From Bog-756 sp963812525 (lineage in GTDB: Bacteria > Actinomycetota > Acidimicrobiia > Acidimicrobiales > RAAP-2), in assembly GCA_963812525.1 (NCBI GenBank), contig CAWEVL010000004.1, positions 372,001-436,000 of the forward strand: 64,000 nt of DNA, read 5' to 3'. The translations under genes were made by a program, and so were the position numbers. Shown here piece by piece: positions 1-10,500 of the stretch. Numbering within the stretch: the stretch's first letter is position 1; every line of letters starts with the position of its first letter. The notes below the pieces were generated by a model. It had not been told where the DNA came from and made no database searches. It saw nothing but the letters and a program-made list of their open reading frames with translations.

Positions 1-324
1 GGACGGGTCGGCTTCGATGGTCCGCTGGACTTCCAATCGTGTGCTGGTCACCGACCCATCCTGCCACCCCGGGGAGGGAGAGCACGGTGCCCTACCGGGG
101 GCGGAGGAGCCGCCGCGTTCCGCACGGCAACCGCCTGCTCGGTCGGGCGATGTGGCCGACCGTGCACCCAACGACCGACACCCGGCCGCCCGCCTCCTCG
201 AGCGCCGTCGTGGACGACACGGCCCTCTGCCGCCCACCGCCGTACCCGGGCGGCCAGCCCGTCACGGTAGTCGCTAGATTCGGGCGCACACTCCCGGGGC
301 GCCGCTGTCCCGACCGGAGCAGAG
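1..324. other. left edge, no gene recognised
   Basis: GC-rich stretch left of the first recognisable gene. Several frames are open on both strands, but none translates into anything with a domain, a hydrophobic pattern or a ribosome-binding site that I recognise. It probably holds the upstream region of the nitroreductase gene and possibly the end of a gene lying outside the window. Confidence 0.4.
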
Positions 325-963
325 ATGAGGTCTTGCGTGTCGCCCCAGCCTCCGGAGCCGAGCCACTCCTTCTTCGACGTCGTCCTCCACCAGCGCGCCT
401 GTCGTCGGTTCGACTCCCGACCGGTGCCCGACGAACTGGTCGAGCGGTGCCTTCGGGCGGCCACCCATGCGCCGAGCGCTGAGAACAAGCAGCCCTGGGT
501 GTTCGTGGTGGTCCGGGACGACCACGTTCGCCGGCAGGTGGCCGCGCTCACCAGGCGGGCCTGGCGGCAGGGGGGCCGCGCCCACTCCGAGGGCCGGCTC
601 CCCCCGGCGCTGCTGGAGGAGGTGGACCAGGGGGCCGAGACGGGGATGCAGGGGGCGCCGGTGCTGGTGGTGGTGTGCGGGGACCGGGCCCTCGGGCTCG
701 AGGTCACCCTGCCCGCCTCGGTCTATCCCGCCACCCAGAACCTCCTGCTGGCCGCCAACGCCCTCGGCCTGGGATCGGCCATGACCACGCTGGCCACGCG
801 GTTCACCTCCGAGCTGGGCTCACTCCTCGCCCTTCCCGCCACGGTCCTCCCCATGGCCGTGGTCCCACTGGGTTGGCCGGCCCGGCCCCTCGGCCCACCC
901 CGGCGACTGCCGGTGGCCGAGCGGGCCCACCTCGATCGCTACGGCCACCCCTTTCCGGCCTGA
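325..963 (+). CDS. nitroreductase family FMN-dependent oxidoreductase
   Basis: Predicted cytosolic flavoprotein of 212 residues, the usual size for the nitroreductase family, which uses FMN and NAD(P)H to reduce nitro groups, quinones or related substrates. The family pattern is visible: an early R-A-C-R-R-F segment, the block HAPSAENKQPWVFVVV (about residues 49-64) that contributes to the FMN phosphate site, and PATQNLLLAANALGLGSAM (about 134-152), the second conserved block. The C-terminus ends in a short RLPVAERAHLDRYG tail. The ATG has a GGAG six bases upstream. It stands alone and converges on the membrane-protein gene to its right. The substrate cannot be read from the sequence, and the related BluB-type flavin-destroying enzymes cannot be excluded. 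Confidence 0.8.
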   Translation: MRSCVSPQPPEPSHSFFDVVLHQRACRRFDSRPVPDELVERCLRAATHAPSAENKQPWVFVVVRDDHVRRQVAALTRRAWRQGGRAHSEGRLPPALLEEVDQGAETGMQGAPVLVVVCGDRALGLEVTLPASVYPATQNLLLAANALGLGSAMTTLATRFTSELGSLLALPATVLPMAVVPLGWPARPLGPPRRLPVAERAHLDRYGHPFPA

Positions 964-982
964 TGCCAGGTCAGTCCGGAGC

Positions 983-1936
983 CTACGGCCCGTCGTCGGT
1001 CGCGGCATCCTCGGAGAGCCGGTCGAACGTCGGGATCAGATAGCCGAAGCCCGCGGTGGCCGGGCCCACCAACATGAGGCCCGCCCCCACCAGCCGGAAC
1101 GGGTGGGCCACGGCCAACAGTCCGCCCGCGCCGGCCAGTCCCACGCCCACCGCGCCGACCCAGCCGCTCACCCGGTGCAGGCCGGAGGAGCGCCGTGCCC
1201 CGAGGAGGAAGAGGGTGGCCAGGATGGCGAGCGGCAGGCCCACCAGGGCATGGGCCAGGTAGACCACGGTGCCCTGCGCCGGCCACCACCCGGTGGGTCG
1301 CCCGCTCGGGACCACCACCAACGTGGCGACGCCCAGAGCGAACTCCGCTCCGACCAGTACGGCCAGGACCAGGGCCCGGCGATGGACGGCGACCTCGCCG
1401 TCGGTCCCTTCCTCGGTCCGTCGGGGCCCGGCCGGCCGGGGTGGGGCCAGACGGACCACGGCCTGGTAGGTCACGAGGGCCACAGCCAGGTGCAGGACCA
1501 TCAGGACGCCCACGTCCCGCGGCGGCTGGCCGTGCACCAACAGGTAGACGTCGGGCAGCCACAGCGCCACCGTGACCAGTACGGCGAGGCGGAGGAACAG
1601 CCAGCGCGGCGTCGGCGAGATCCGGCACACCACCGGCCATGCCGCGCACGCCGCCAGCACCCCGATCACCGTGAGGGTGGCGTAGTCGGACCACCGGAAG
1701 TGCGCATACCCACGGGCCGCCGGCTCCAGGCGCGTCCACAGGGTGACCAGCAGCCAGTCGGCGGCCAGGGAGCCGGCCGCGGCCACCAGGGCGGCGGCCA
1801 TCATGGCGGCCGGCGCCGGCACGGGGTGCCGACGCGACCAGTCGACGTGGAGGGCCGCCGTGGCCCCGGCGTGGTCGGGGGTGGTCGGCATGCCACCGGA
1901 GGTTACGGCCAAGGTGGCGCCTCCGGTGGGGCGCAT
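983..1936 (-). CDS. eight-helix integral membrane protein, function unknown
   Basis: A 317-residue protein with eight strong hydrophobic segments, four before and four after a charged loop near residues 165-190 that is rich in Arg, Glu and Asp. The first four helices loosely resemble the small four-helix DUF6069 type, and the second half looks like an independent four-helix bundle. I recognise no catalytic motif. Its start codon overlaps the stop of the upstream SGNH esterase gene (TGATG on the minus strand), so the two are almost certainly translated together. A second in-frame ATG fifteen codons downstream is also possible. The coupling suggests a membrane partner for the secreted esterase, which is inference only. 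Confidence 0.65.
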   Translation of the reverse strand: MRPTGGATLAVTSGGMPTTPDHAGATAALHVDWSRRHPVPAPAAMMAAALVAAAGSLAADWLLVTLWTRLEPAARGYAHFRWSDYATLTVIGVLAACAAWPVVCRISPTPRWLFLRLAVLVTVALWLPDVYLLVHGQPPRDVGVLMVLHLAVALVTYQAVVRLAPPRPAGPRRTEEGTDGEVAVHRRALVLAVLVGAEFALGVATLVVVPSGRPTGWWPAQGTVVYLAHALVGLPLAILATLFLLGARRSSGLHRVSGWVGAVGVGLAGAGGLLAVAHPFRLVGAGLMLVGPATAGFGYLIPTFDRLSEDAATDDGP

Positions 1937-2922
1937 CAGCGGGTGCCGGCGGCCTCCATGGTCGACTCGAGCACGGCGGCCATGCCGGCCATGCCGGTGG
2001 CGTCAGGATGCAGCGGATACGCACCGGGGGAGGGGAGCACGGACTGCACCCACCGGGTGGCCTCCGGGGTGCAGGCGCTGTGGTCGGCGCTGGGGGTGGC
2101 CGTGTCCACGTAGTGGTCGCCGGCGTCAGCCGCCGCACTGGACAGGGCGGCGTCGAGCTCCGCCTCCACACCCCGCAGGAACTCCAGATCGGTGGCCCGG
2201 AACGGGAGGGCAGGCCAGCACCCCGGGCCGGTGGGCGGCAGGATGTCGGGATACCCGACGACGAACACCTTGGCCCCGGGGGCCCGTTGGTGGACCTCGG
2301 CCAGGACGCGGGCGACCTTGGCTCCCACCGTCTCGACGGTGGTGGCGAGCTGGTCCACCCCGCCGGCCGTGTAGTGGGCGCGGCAGCTCCACCCCACTCT
2401 GGTCGGGCCCCACGGCGTGTAGGAGGCGCAGTTGGCGGCGATGGTCGAGAACCCGAGGTCGTTGCCGCCGATGCCCACCGAGACGAGGGCCGTCGACCGC
2501 CGGAGGGCCGACAGCTGGGCCGGGATGCCGGTCCCCTGGGACCGGTCGAGGTCGTCGGTGGTGGCGCCGCCGCAGCTGACGTCGACCAGTTGGAGTCCGA
2601 GGGCGAGGGCGGTCAGGGACGGGTAGTTCCCCGACGAGCGGAGGCAGGCCGCGGGTGCCGGCGGTGTGGTGCCCGGGCCGAGCTGGGTGGGGATGGCCGG
2701 GCCGGAGGTGAAGGAGTCACCCAGGGCCACGTAGGAGCCGGGCACGACCTCCGGGGCCCGGGTCGCCGCCGAGCGGTCGGTGGCCCGGGGGGCCGACGAC
2801 GGGGGCCCGGCTGCGGCCGACGTGGCCAGGACGACGGTGCCGGCCGCCACCAGTGCCGCCACCACGACGGCGGCGGCACGTCCCTGCCGGGCGCGGGCGC
2901 CCAGGGGGCGGGGAGTGATCAT
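1936..2922 (-). CDS. secreted SGNH/GDSL-type esterase
   Basis: A 328-residue exported hydrolase. An N-terminal basic stretch and a hydrophobic segment (about residues 17-38, ending near ATSAAAG) form a signal peptide or anchor. The SGNH blocks are in order: VALGDSFTSGP (about 65-75) with the nucleophilic Ser, a conserved Gly in the SCGGATTDDL region, GIGGNDLGF with the GGND block, and YPLHPDATG near the C-terminus with the catalytic His. The spacing matches the SEST-like branch of actinobacterial lipases/esterases, which act on acyl esters outside the cell. Cysteines scattered through the mature part could form disulfides. Its stop codon overlaps the start of the following membrane-protein gene. 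The natural substrate is not apparent. Confidence 0.85.
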   Translation of the reverse strand: MITPRPLGARARQGRAAAVVVAALVAAGTVVLATSAAAGPPSSAPRATDRSAATRAPEVVPGSYVALGDSFTSGPAIPTQLGPGTTPPAPAACLRSSGNYPSLTALALGLQLVDVSCGGATTDDLDRSQGTGIPAQLSALRRSTALVSVGIGGNDLGFSTIAANCASYTPWGPTRVGWSCRAHYTAGGVDQLATTVETVGAKVARVLAEVHQRAPGAKVFVVGYPDILPPTGPGCWPALPFRATDLEFLRGVEAELDAALSSAAADAGDHYVDTATPSADHSACTPEATRWVQSVLPSPGAYPLHPDATGMAGMAAVLESTMEAAGTR

Positions 2923-3080
2923 GGCTGGTCAATGCTACGGGGGCGGCGCCCGGAATGGGCATCGCCACCCGGTCCGCCGGTAGGGTCGGGCCGTCCGGGG
3001 CAGTCCTCGGTCAGAGCGACCGAGGAACCCTCCGTCCTCCGGGACCAGGCGCTCCTCGAATGGCGGAGGTGACGATCGAG

Positions 3081-4805
3081 ATGTCCGAGCGGCTGCGCAC
3101 CGTGGTGGCCGTCTTCCGGGCGGCGTTCGCCAATCCCGTCCTCCGCCGGGTCGGGCTGGCCTACGCCCTGTTCGGGATGGCCGAGTTCGGACTCTGGCTG
3201 GTGCTGCTGGTCTACGCCTACGGGCACGGCGGGCCGACCGCCAGCATGGTCATGGCCCTGGTCCAGCTGGTCCCGTGCATCGTCCTGGCCCCGTTCATCG
3301 GCTCGTTCGCCGACCGGCGGCGGCCCAGCCGCGTCCTGTGCGGCGGTTACGGCATCCAGGCCGCGACCATCACCGCCCTGGCCGCCGCCGTGGCCACCCA
3401 TGCACCGGCGGCTGTCGTGTACGGCCTGGCTCCCCTCACCGCTCTGGGGTTCACCGCCACCCGGCCGGCCCAGGCCGCGCTGCTCCCGGCCATCGTCCGC
3501 ACCCCCGACGAGCTGACCGCGGCCAACGTCATGACCGGGTGGACGGAGGGTGCGTCCAGCCTGGCCGGGCCGGCCCTGGCCGGGGCGCTGCTGGCCTGGC
3601 ACGGTCCCGGGCTCGCCGTCTCCGCCACCGCGGTCATGAGTGGCGCCTCCTTGCTGCTGGTGGCCACGGTCGTCGGCCCCGCCGCCGCCGTGACCGGGCC
3701 GGACGGAGCGGGGGGGCCGGCGGTCGGTGCGGACACCATCGGGTCGGGGGTCCGGTCCAATGTCCGCGCCGCGCTCGGCAATCCCGAGGTCCGGGTGCTG
3801 CTGATCCTGCACGCCTTCTACTTCGTACTCATCGGCTCGCTCGACCTGCTCTGCGTGATCCTGGCGGTCAGCATCCTGCACCTCGGTCCGGGCGGGGCCG
3901 GCTACCTCAACGCCGCCTTGGGGGGTGGGGCCCTGCTGGCCGGGCTGGTGACGGCCTTTCTGGTCGGACGCCGTCACCTCTCCACCACCCTCCTGTGTTC
4001 CCTGCTGGTGGCGGTGGCGGCCCTGGCCCTGCTCGGGGCGTTTCCCGGCGTGGCCGCGGCGTTCGTCCTCATCGCCACGGTGGGTTTGGCCGGCGCCGTC
4101 TTCGACATCACCGGCCGCACCCTGTTGCAGCGAGCGGCGCCGCCCGACGCCATCGCCGGATCCTTCTCGATCCTCGAGGCGCTGACCGACCTGGGTCTGG
4201 CCCTGGGCACCGTCCTGGTTCGCCTGGCCATCGGCATCGGCGGTCTCCGGGCCGCGCTGTTCGCCCCCGCGGTCGTGGCGATACTCCTGATCGTCGGCCT
4301 CTGGCGCCACCTGCGGCGCATCGACGCAGCCGCCACCATTCCCCAGGTGGAGATCCAGCTGCTCCGCTCCATCCCCATCTTCGCCGCCCTGGCTCCACCC
4401 TCCCTGGAGGGAGTGGCCCGCGAGCTGGTACCGCTGGAGGTCTCGGCCGGCACTGTGGTCATCGCCGAAGGTGACCACGGCGACCGCTACTACGCCGTCG
4501 CCGACGGACGCCTCAGCGTGACCCGTGGCGGACGGGAGGTGGGGACCCTCGTCCGGGGTGAGGGCTTCGGGGAGATCGCGCTGGTCCGTGACGTCCCCCG
4601 CCAGGCGTCGGTCACCGCCCTGACCGACGCCTATCTCTTCGCCCTGGACAAGACCTCGTTCGTCCAGACCCTCACCGGGCACACCGCCGTGGCGTCCGCC
4701 GTGCACCACGTGGTGGCCGATCACCTGGCCGGCCACGCATCCGAGCCGCCTCCGGCGGTCGACGGTGACGGAACCGATGGTGCCCAGGGGCCGGAGAGCG
4801 GATGA
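3081..4805 (+). CDS. MFS transporter fused to cyclic-nucleotide-binding domain
   Basis: A 574-residue fusion. Residues 1 to about 415 form a twelve-helix major facilitator domain of the enterobactin-exporter/macrolide-efflux type. Residues about 429-560 form a cyclic-nucleotide-binding (CAP_ED) domain: IPIFAALAPPSLEGVA opens it, GDRYYAVADGRLSV is the beta-roll, and FGEIALVRDVPRQAS is the phosphate-binding cassette, in which Glu and Arg occupy the positions that contact cAMP in true binders. Upstream in-frame ATGs exist, but only the ATG at 3081 has a strong ribosome-binding site (GGAGGTGA about ten bases before), so I start there. The architecture implies transport or stability gated by a nucleotide. 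No helix-turn-helix follows, so this is not a CRP regulator. The cargo is unknown. Confidence 0.85.
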   Translation: MSERLRTVVAVFRAAFANPVLRRVGLAYALFGMAEFGLWLVLLVYAYGHGGPTASMVMALVQLVPCIVLAPFIGSFADRRRPSRVLCGGYGIQAATITALAAAVATHAPAAVVYGLAPLTALGFTATRPAQAALLPAIVRTPDELTAANVMTGWTEGASSLAGPALAGALLAWHGPGLAVSATAVMSGASLLLVATVVGPAAAVTGPDGAGGPAVGADTIGSGVRSNVRAALGNPEVRVLLILHAFYFVLIGSLDLLCVILAVSILHLGPGGAGYLNAALGGGALLAGLVTAFLVGRRHLSTTLLCSLLVAVAALALLGAFPGVAAAFVLIATVGLAGAVFDITGRTLLQRAAPPDAIAGSFSILEALTDLGLALGTVLVRLAIGIGGLRAALFAPAVVAILLIVGLWRHLRRIDAAATIPQVEIQLLRSIPIFAALAPPSLEGVARELVPLEVSAGTVVIAEGDHGDRYYAVADGRLSVTRGGREVGTLVRGEGFGEIALVRDVPRQASVTALTDAYLFALDKTSFVQTLTGHTAVASAVHHVVADHLAGHASEPPPAVDGDGTDGAQGPESG

Positions 4806-4926
4806 TCGGTCCGTCGGCCGTGCGCCGCACTGTGGCCGTACCGCCCGTTGGGATACCGTGATGGCCATCACGCGGATCCGGTCGGTCCGTGACCGGTGCC
4901 ACCCGGTGAAGGAGGCCTGTCAGCTG

Positions 4927-6549
4927 ATGGAACGCAGACGAGATGCGAGTCGAGCGCGGACCACCGGGACGGCGACCCACCGGGGGCGGCACCGGGCCTG
5001 GCCGGCACCACGGATGTGGCTGGTCCTGGGCACCGCCCTGCTCGCCGGATCCTCCCTCGTGGTGGTCGACGCATCATCGTCCTCCGCCGCCACCAGCGGC
5101 ACGCCCAACCCCCACGGGGTGCTCAAGTACGGGGCCGATCTCGACGAGACGTTCTCGGGCACCTTCGACCCGGCGGCCAGCACCAACGACTGCTCGTACA
5201 CCGAGTACACCGGCCTCTACGATTCACTCCTGTCGCCCGGCAACACCAACGTGAGCCCGCGGCTGGCAGCCAGCTACACCGCCACGCCGACCTCCATCAC
5301 CTTCCACCTCCGTCCGGGCGCCACCTTCTCCAACGGATCCCCGGTGACCGCAGCCACCGTGGCCGCCAGCATCGACCACATCAAGACCAGCCCCTACCGT
5401 TTCTCACTGAGCTACATCCAGAGCGTGCAGGTGGTCAACCCCGAGACGGTGACCTTCCAACTCAACAAACCGGTGGCCGGCGACGTCCTGTGGGCCATGA
5501 CCTACATCGACGGGATGCAGCTCGACCCCTCCGCCCTGCCCACCACCACGACCGTCCCGGCCAGCTCGGGCCCGTTCACCCTGGTCAGCTACCAGCAGGG
5601 TTCCTCCCTGGTCCTGAAGGCCAACCCCACCTACTGGAACAAGTCGGCCTACAAACTCGGAGGGGTCGACTTCGTCCAGGTCTCGGCCGGACCCCAGCAG
5701 GTCAGCGCGCTCGAGTCGGGAGCGGTCGACATGCTGGCCCTCCAGCCCGAGGACTATGCCGCGGTGAAGGCACTGCCCGACATCGGCGTGGCCACCACCC
5801 CTTCGTCCGACTACCTGCTGATCCAGACCCGACAGAACGCCCCCCCGTTCAACAACGCCAAGGTGAGGGCGGCCATGGAGTACGCCGTCGACCGCACGGC
5901 CATCAACCGGGCGGTCTTCTCGGGACTGGGCCAGGCCGCCTTCCAGCCCTTCCCGGCGAACAGCGCGGCCTTCAACAAGTCGGTGGGCGACAAGTACACC
6001 TACCAGCCCAAGAAGGCCCGGGCCATCCTGGCCGCGGCCGGCCACCCCAAGGGCGTGAAGTTCACCCTGGTCATCCCCGGGGGCTCGGCCACCTTCAACC
6101 GGACGGCCCAGATCCTCCAGGCCGAGATGGGCGCGGCCGGCTTCCATGTGACCATCCAGCAGGTCAACGGAGCCGACCTGTTCACCGAGGTCTACCTGCA
6201 CGGCGTGGGCGACGCCGTGCTCAGCGAAGAGCTGACCAACGGACCCGACCTGGCCAACAACTTCGAGTCCGAGTACACCGGGGTGGGCTTCGCCGGCAAG
6301 CAGCTCGGCACGACCAACAGCACCTTGACCCCTCTGGTGGATACCGCGCTGACCTCGCTGAACCCCTCCGTCCAGGGCCCGCCCATGCAGAAGGCCAGCG
6401 CCATCGCCATGGCCACCGGCACCGAGGTACCCCTCATCTTCGAACCGTCGGTGGTGGCCTACAACAAGACCCGGGTGGGCGGCACCGTCGTGGCGCCCAT
6501 CGGGGGCTGCCGCTCCAACCTGGCCGGTATCTACATCAAGAAGAGCTGA
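4927..6549 (+). CDS. ABC transporter substrate-binding protein, family 5 (peptide/nickel type)
   Basis: A 540-residue periplasm-type binding protein that captures oligopeptides or similar ligands for the importer encoded next. The basic N-terminus is followed by a hydrophobic segment (about residues 29-47) ending in a Ser/Ala-rich stretch. No lipobox cysteine is evident, so it is secreted or anchored by an uncleaved helix rather than lipidated. Family-5 features are the early LKYGADLDETFSGTFDPA, YTGLYDSLLSPG, the strand ITFHLRPGATFSNGSPVTA and TYWNKSAYKLGGVDFV. The start at 4927 has GGAGG eleven bases upstream, and a longer upstream open frame has no such signal. It is the first gene of a three-gene importer operon, followed nine bases later by the permease. 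Confidence 0.88.
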   Translation: MERRRDASRARTTGTATHRGRHRAWPAPRMWLVLGTALLAGSSLVVVDASSSSAATSGTPNPHGVLKYGADLDETFSGTFDPAASTNDCSYTEYTGLYDSLLSPGNTNVSPRLAASYTATPTSITFHLRPGATFSNGSPVTAATVAASIDHIKTSPYRFSLSYIQSVQVVNPETVTFQLNKPVAGDVLWAMTYIDGMQLDPSALPTTTTVPASSGPFTLVSYQQGSSLVLKANPTYWNKSAYKLGGVDFVQVSAGPQQVSALESGAVDMLALQPEDYAAVKALPDIGVATTPSSDYLLIQTRQNAPPFNNAKVRAAMEYAVDRTAINRAVFSGLGQAAFQPFPANSAAFNKSVGDKYTYQPKKARAILAAAGHPKGVKFTLVIPGGSATFNRTAQILQAEMGAAGFHVTIQQVNGADLFTEVYLHGVGDAVLSEELTNGPDLANNFESEYTGVGFAGKQLGTTNSTLTPLVDTALTSLNPSVQGPPMQKASAIAMATGTEVPLIFEPSVVAYNKTRVGGTVVAPIGGCRSNLAGIYIKKS

Positions 6550-6558
6550 GCCCCCGCC

Positions 6559-7527
6559 GTGGGCTCCTCCGGCGGGTCCCTGGCCACCTTCATCGGCCGG
6601 CGGCTCCTGATCATGATCCCCCTGTTGATCATGATCTCGCTGGCCGTGTTCAGCCTCGTCCTGCTCATCCCCGGTGACCCGGCCCGGACACTGGCCGGCG
6701 GGTCGCGGGCCTCCCCGGCCGAGGTGGCCCACATCCGCCACCTCCTTCACCTGGACCAGCCCTTCTTCGACCAGTACTGGCGCTGGCTGAGCGGGGTGTT
6801 CCACGGGCAGCTGGGCAATTCGCTGTTCAGGAACCAGAGCGTGGCCGCCGGCATCCGCCAGCGCCTGCCGGTCACCGTGAGCATCGCCGCCGGCGGCATG
6901 ATCCTGGCCGTCGTCCTCGGCGTCCCGGCCGGCATCGTGGCCGGACTGCGGCCCCGCTCGTGGACCGACCGGGTGGTCTCGGTGGGCAGCAGTCTGGGGG
7001 TGGCCATCCCCGACTTCTGGCTGGCCATGCTGTTGGTGGTGGTGCTGGCCGTCAACCTCCATCTGCTGGCCCCACTGGGCTACGTGCCGTTCGCCCAGTC
7101 GCCGACCCAGTGGTTCCTCCACCTGATCATGCCGTGGCTGGCCCTGGGTATCGGCGGGGCAGCCACCATCGCCCGCCAGACCCGCGGCTCGATGATCGAC
7201 ACCCTCCGTCAGGACTACGTCCGCACGGCCGAGGCCAAGGGGCTGTCCCGGGCCCGGGTCATCGGCAAGCACGCCGGCAAGAACGCCCTCAGTCCGGTCA
7301 TCACCCTGGTCGGCATCCAGTTCGGCTACCTGCTCGGCGGCACCTTCATCATCGAGCAGATCTTCTCCCTGCCCGGGCTGGGCACCTACATGCTCCAGGC
7401 CATCAGCCTGAAGGACCTGCCGGTGATCCAGGGGGTGGTCCTGGTCACCGCGCTGATGTTCGTGCTCATCAACCTGGTCGTGGACGTGGTCTACGGCTTC
7501 CTCAATCCGAAGATCCGGCTGGCATGA
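6559..7527 (+). CDS. ABC transporter permease, DppB type
   Basis: A 322-residue inner-membrane permease with six predicted helices, forming one half of the translocation channel of the peptide-type importer. It begins with the typical FIGRRLLIMIPLLIMISL helix and the GDPARTLAGGSRASP loop. The cytoplasmic coupling helix is EAKGLSRARVIGKHAGKNA, the EAA motif that docks onto the ATPases. It ends in NLVVDVVYGFLNPKIRLA, the usual family C-terminus. The start is GTG without a strong ribosome-binding site, so translation probably depends on the preceding gene. Its stop codon overlaps the ATG of the next gene (ATGA), which indicates coupled translation. Confidence 0.9.
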   Translation: MGSSGGSLATFIGRRLLIMIPLLIMISLAVFSLVLLIPGDPARTLAGGSRASPAEVAHIRHLLHLDQPFFDQYWRWLSGVFHGQLGNSLFRNQSVAAGIRQRLPVTVSIAAGGMILAVVLGVPAGIVAGLRPRSWTDRVVSVGSSLGVAIPDFWLAMLLVVVLAVNLHLLAPLGYVPFAQSPTQWFLHLIMPWLALGIGGAATIARQTRGSMIDTLRQDYVRTAEAKGLSRARVIGKHAGKNALSPVITLVGIQFGYLLGGTFIIEQIFSLPGLGTYMLQAISLKDLPVIQGVVLVTALMFVLINLVVDVVYGFLNPKIRLA

Positions 7528-10500
7528 CCTCGCTCCCGCCACCCGGTACCGACGACCCGCTCATCGGTGCGGCCCTCCCCGACCTCGGCTCGGCCGCCGA
7601 GGTGACCGGCAGCCCGGATGAGGGCCGGCGCTTCTGGCGGGCGTTCCTGTCCGACCGCTGGGCCGTGGCCGGCCTGGTCTTCCTGGTGGTGATGATCGTG
7701 GCCGCCGTCTTCGCCCCGCTCCTCGCCCCGGACAGCCCGAGCGCCCAGGACCTGCTGGCCATCAACGCCCCGCCCGGCGCCCACCACTGGCTGGGCACCG
7801 ACGACCTGGGCCGCGACATCCTCTCCCGGATCATCTGGGGCGGCCGGGTCTCCCTGCGCTCCACCTTCGAGATCGTGGCCCTGGCCATCGTGGTGGCCCT
7901 CCCGCTGGGGCTCCTGGCCGGCTTCCTCCGGGGTTGGGTGGACTCGGTGACCATGCGGGTGATGGACGCCCTGTTCTCCTTCCCTCCCCTGGTGCTGGCC
8001 CTGACCGTGGCCGCCCTGCTCGGGGCCAGCATCAACAACGCCGCCATCGCCATCGCCATCGTCTTCGTACCCAGCTTCGTGCGCCTGATCCGGGGTGAGG
8101 TCATCGCCGTGCGGGAAGAGGCGTACGTGGAGTCGGCCCAGTCCCTCGGGGCCCGACCCGGGCGCATCATGCGCACCCACGTCCTGCCCAACGTGGCGTC
8201 CCCCATCATCATCCAGGTGGCCCTGGCCCTCGGCTTCGCCCTGCTGGCCGAGGCCGGCCTCTCGTTCCTGGGCATCGGGGCCCAGCCCCCGACGCCGAGC
8301 TGGGGGGACATGCTCAACGAGGCCTACCAATTCATCTTCCAGGCGCCACTGGCCCTGGTCTTCCCGGGCCTGGCCATCATGCTCACCGTCCTCTCGTTCA
8401 ACGCCGTGGCCGACGGCCTCCGCGACGCCATCGGCCGGGGCAGCACGGCGGGGCGTCCCCGGGGGATCCGGGCCCGGCGACGGGCACGCCGGGACCCGGC
8501 GGCGGAGACCGGTCGGCCGGACCGATCGGTCGAGGACAGGGATCCGGTCCCGGAGACGTCGGGCGCCGCCGTGACGGTCGGCGCTCGACGGCCGGACGGG
8601 CCCCCGGCGGGAGGCGGGCACCTGCTGGACGTCGACGGCCTCCGGGTGGAGTTCGCCATCAACGGGGGGTCGTGGCCGGTGGTGGAGGACCTGTCGTTCT
8701 CCGTCGACCCCGGTCGCACCCTGGGGCTGGTGGGCGAGAGCGGATCCGGCAAGACCGTCTCCGCCCTGGCCATCATGGGGCTCCTGCCCCGGCCGGTGGC
8801 CCGGGTGGCGGCCGGGACGGTGCACTTCCAGGGACGCGACCTGCTCGGGCTGGACGCCAAGGCCCTGCGCTCGGTCCGGGGCGCCCAGATCGCCATGATC
8901 TTCCAGGACCCCATGACCTGTCTCAACCCGGCCTTCACGGTGGGCAACCAGATCGCCGAGCAGGTGCGGGCCCACCGTGACGTGTCCCGGAAGGAGGCCC
9001 GCAGGATCGCCGTCGAGATGCTGGACCGGGTGGAGATCCCCGCCGCGGCCTCCCGGGCCGGCAGCTACCCCCACCAGTTCTCCGGGGGGATGCGGCAACG
9101 GGTGATGATCGCCATGGCCCTGTCGTGCTCCCCGCGGCTCCTCATCGCCGACGAGCCCACCACCGCCCTCGATGTGACCACCGAGGCCCAGATCCTCGAC
9201 CTCCTGCACACCCTGTCGGTGGAGGAGTCGATGGCCATGATCTTCGTGACCCACGACCTGGGGGTCATCGCCGAGATCGCCGACGAGGTGGTGGTCCTGT
9301 ACGCCGGCCAGAAGGTGGAGCAGGCCACCGCCCCCCGGCTGTTCGTGCGCCCCCGGCACCCCTACACCGAGGCGCTGCTGTCCTCCATGCCCCAGTCGAC
9401 TCCGATCGGCTCGCCGCTGCCGGTCATCCCCGGCGTGGTGCCCCGGCCCGAGGACTTCCCCGTCACCTGCCGCTTCCGCGACCGATGCGGGTACGCCGTC
9501 GAGGCGTGCGGGACCACCGTGGTCGAGCTGCGCCCCACCCGGGAGCCCGGCGACGACCCGTCCCGTCCGCCGGCGGGGTGGGCCCGGTGCCTGCGGCAGG
9601 ACCAGCTGGTCCTGGCCGGGGCGGGATCGGCCCACGACGCCGTCCCGGCGGGGGCCGTGGCGCCGTCCCGGGCCCCGGGCCGGCCTTCCGCCCTCTCGGT
9701 GGAGTCCCTGGCCAAGCGGTTCCCCACCCGCTCGGGGGTCCTCCAGCGGGTGACCGGCGGGGTCGACGCGGTGGACGGCGTCTCCCTCGACATCCCGGCC
9801 GGCACCACGCTCGGGCTGGTCGGTGAGAGCGGCTCCGGCAAGTCGACGCTGGCCCGGCTGGTGGTCCGCATCGTCGAGCCCACCGCCGGCTCGGTGATCG
9901 TCGACGGCACCGACGTCACGGTGCTGTCCGGCTCCGAACTGGGTCGCAGTCGACGCCAGATGCAGATGGTGTTCCAGGATCCCTACTCGTCGCTCGACCC
10001 CAGCCACACCATCGGGGACACGGTGTCCGAGCCGCTGGTGCTCCACACCGACCTCAAGGCCGGGGCCCGCCGGGCGCGGACCCGAGAGCTGCTGGCCCTG
10101 GTGGGCCTGGGCGATGTCCCCCTCGACCGGTACCCGCACCAGTTCTCCGGCGGCCAGCGCCAACGCATCGCCATCGCCCGGGCCCTGGCCGTCAATCCCA
10201 GCCTGCTGGTCTGCGACGAGGCGGTGAGCGCGCTCGACGTCTCCACGCAGGCGCAGGTGCTCAACCTGCTCGCCGGCCTGCAGCGGGAGCTGGGCACGGC
10301 CTACCTGTTCATCTCCCACGACCTCTCGGTGGTCCGCCACATCGCCGACCGCATCGCCGTCATGTACCTGGGCCAGATCGTGGAGGAGGGGCCGGCCGCC
10401 CAGGTCCTCGACCGGCCCACCCACCCGTACACGGCCGCCCTGCTGGCCGCCATCCCGGTACCCGACCCGGCGGTGGCTCGCGGCCGCCGGCGGGTGGTGC

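Noticed and set aside
2919..4871. A long minus-strand open frame opposite the MFS-cNMP gene
   Set aside because: Composition is Gly/Gln/Asp/His-rich shadow sequence and the plus strand encodes an unmistakable transporter.
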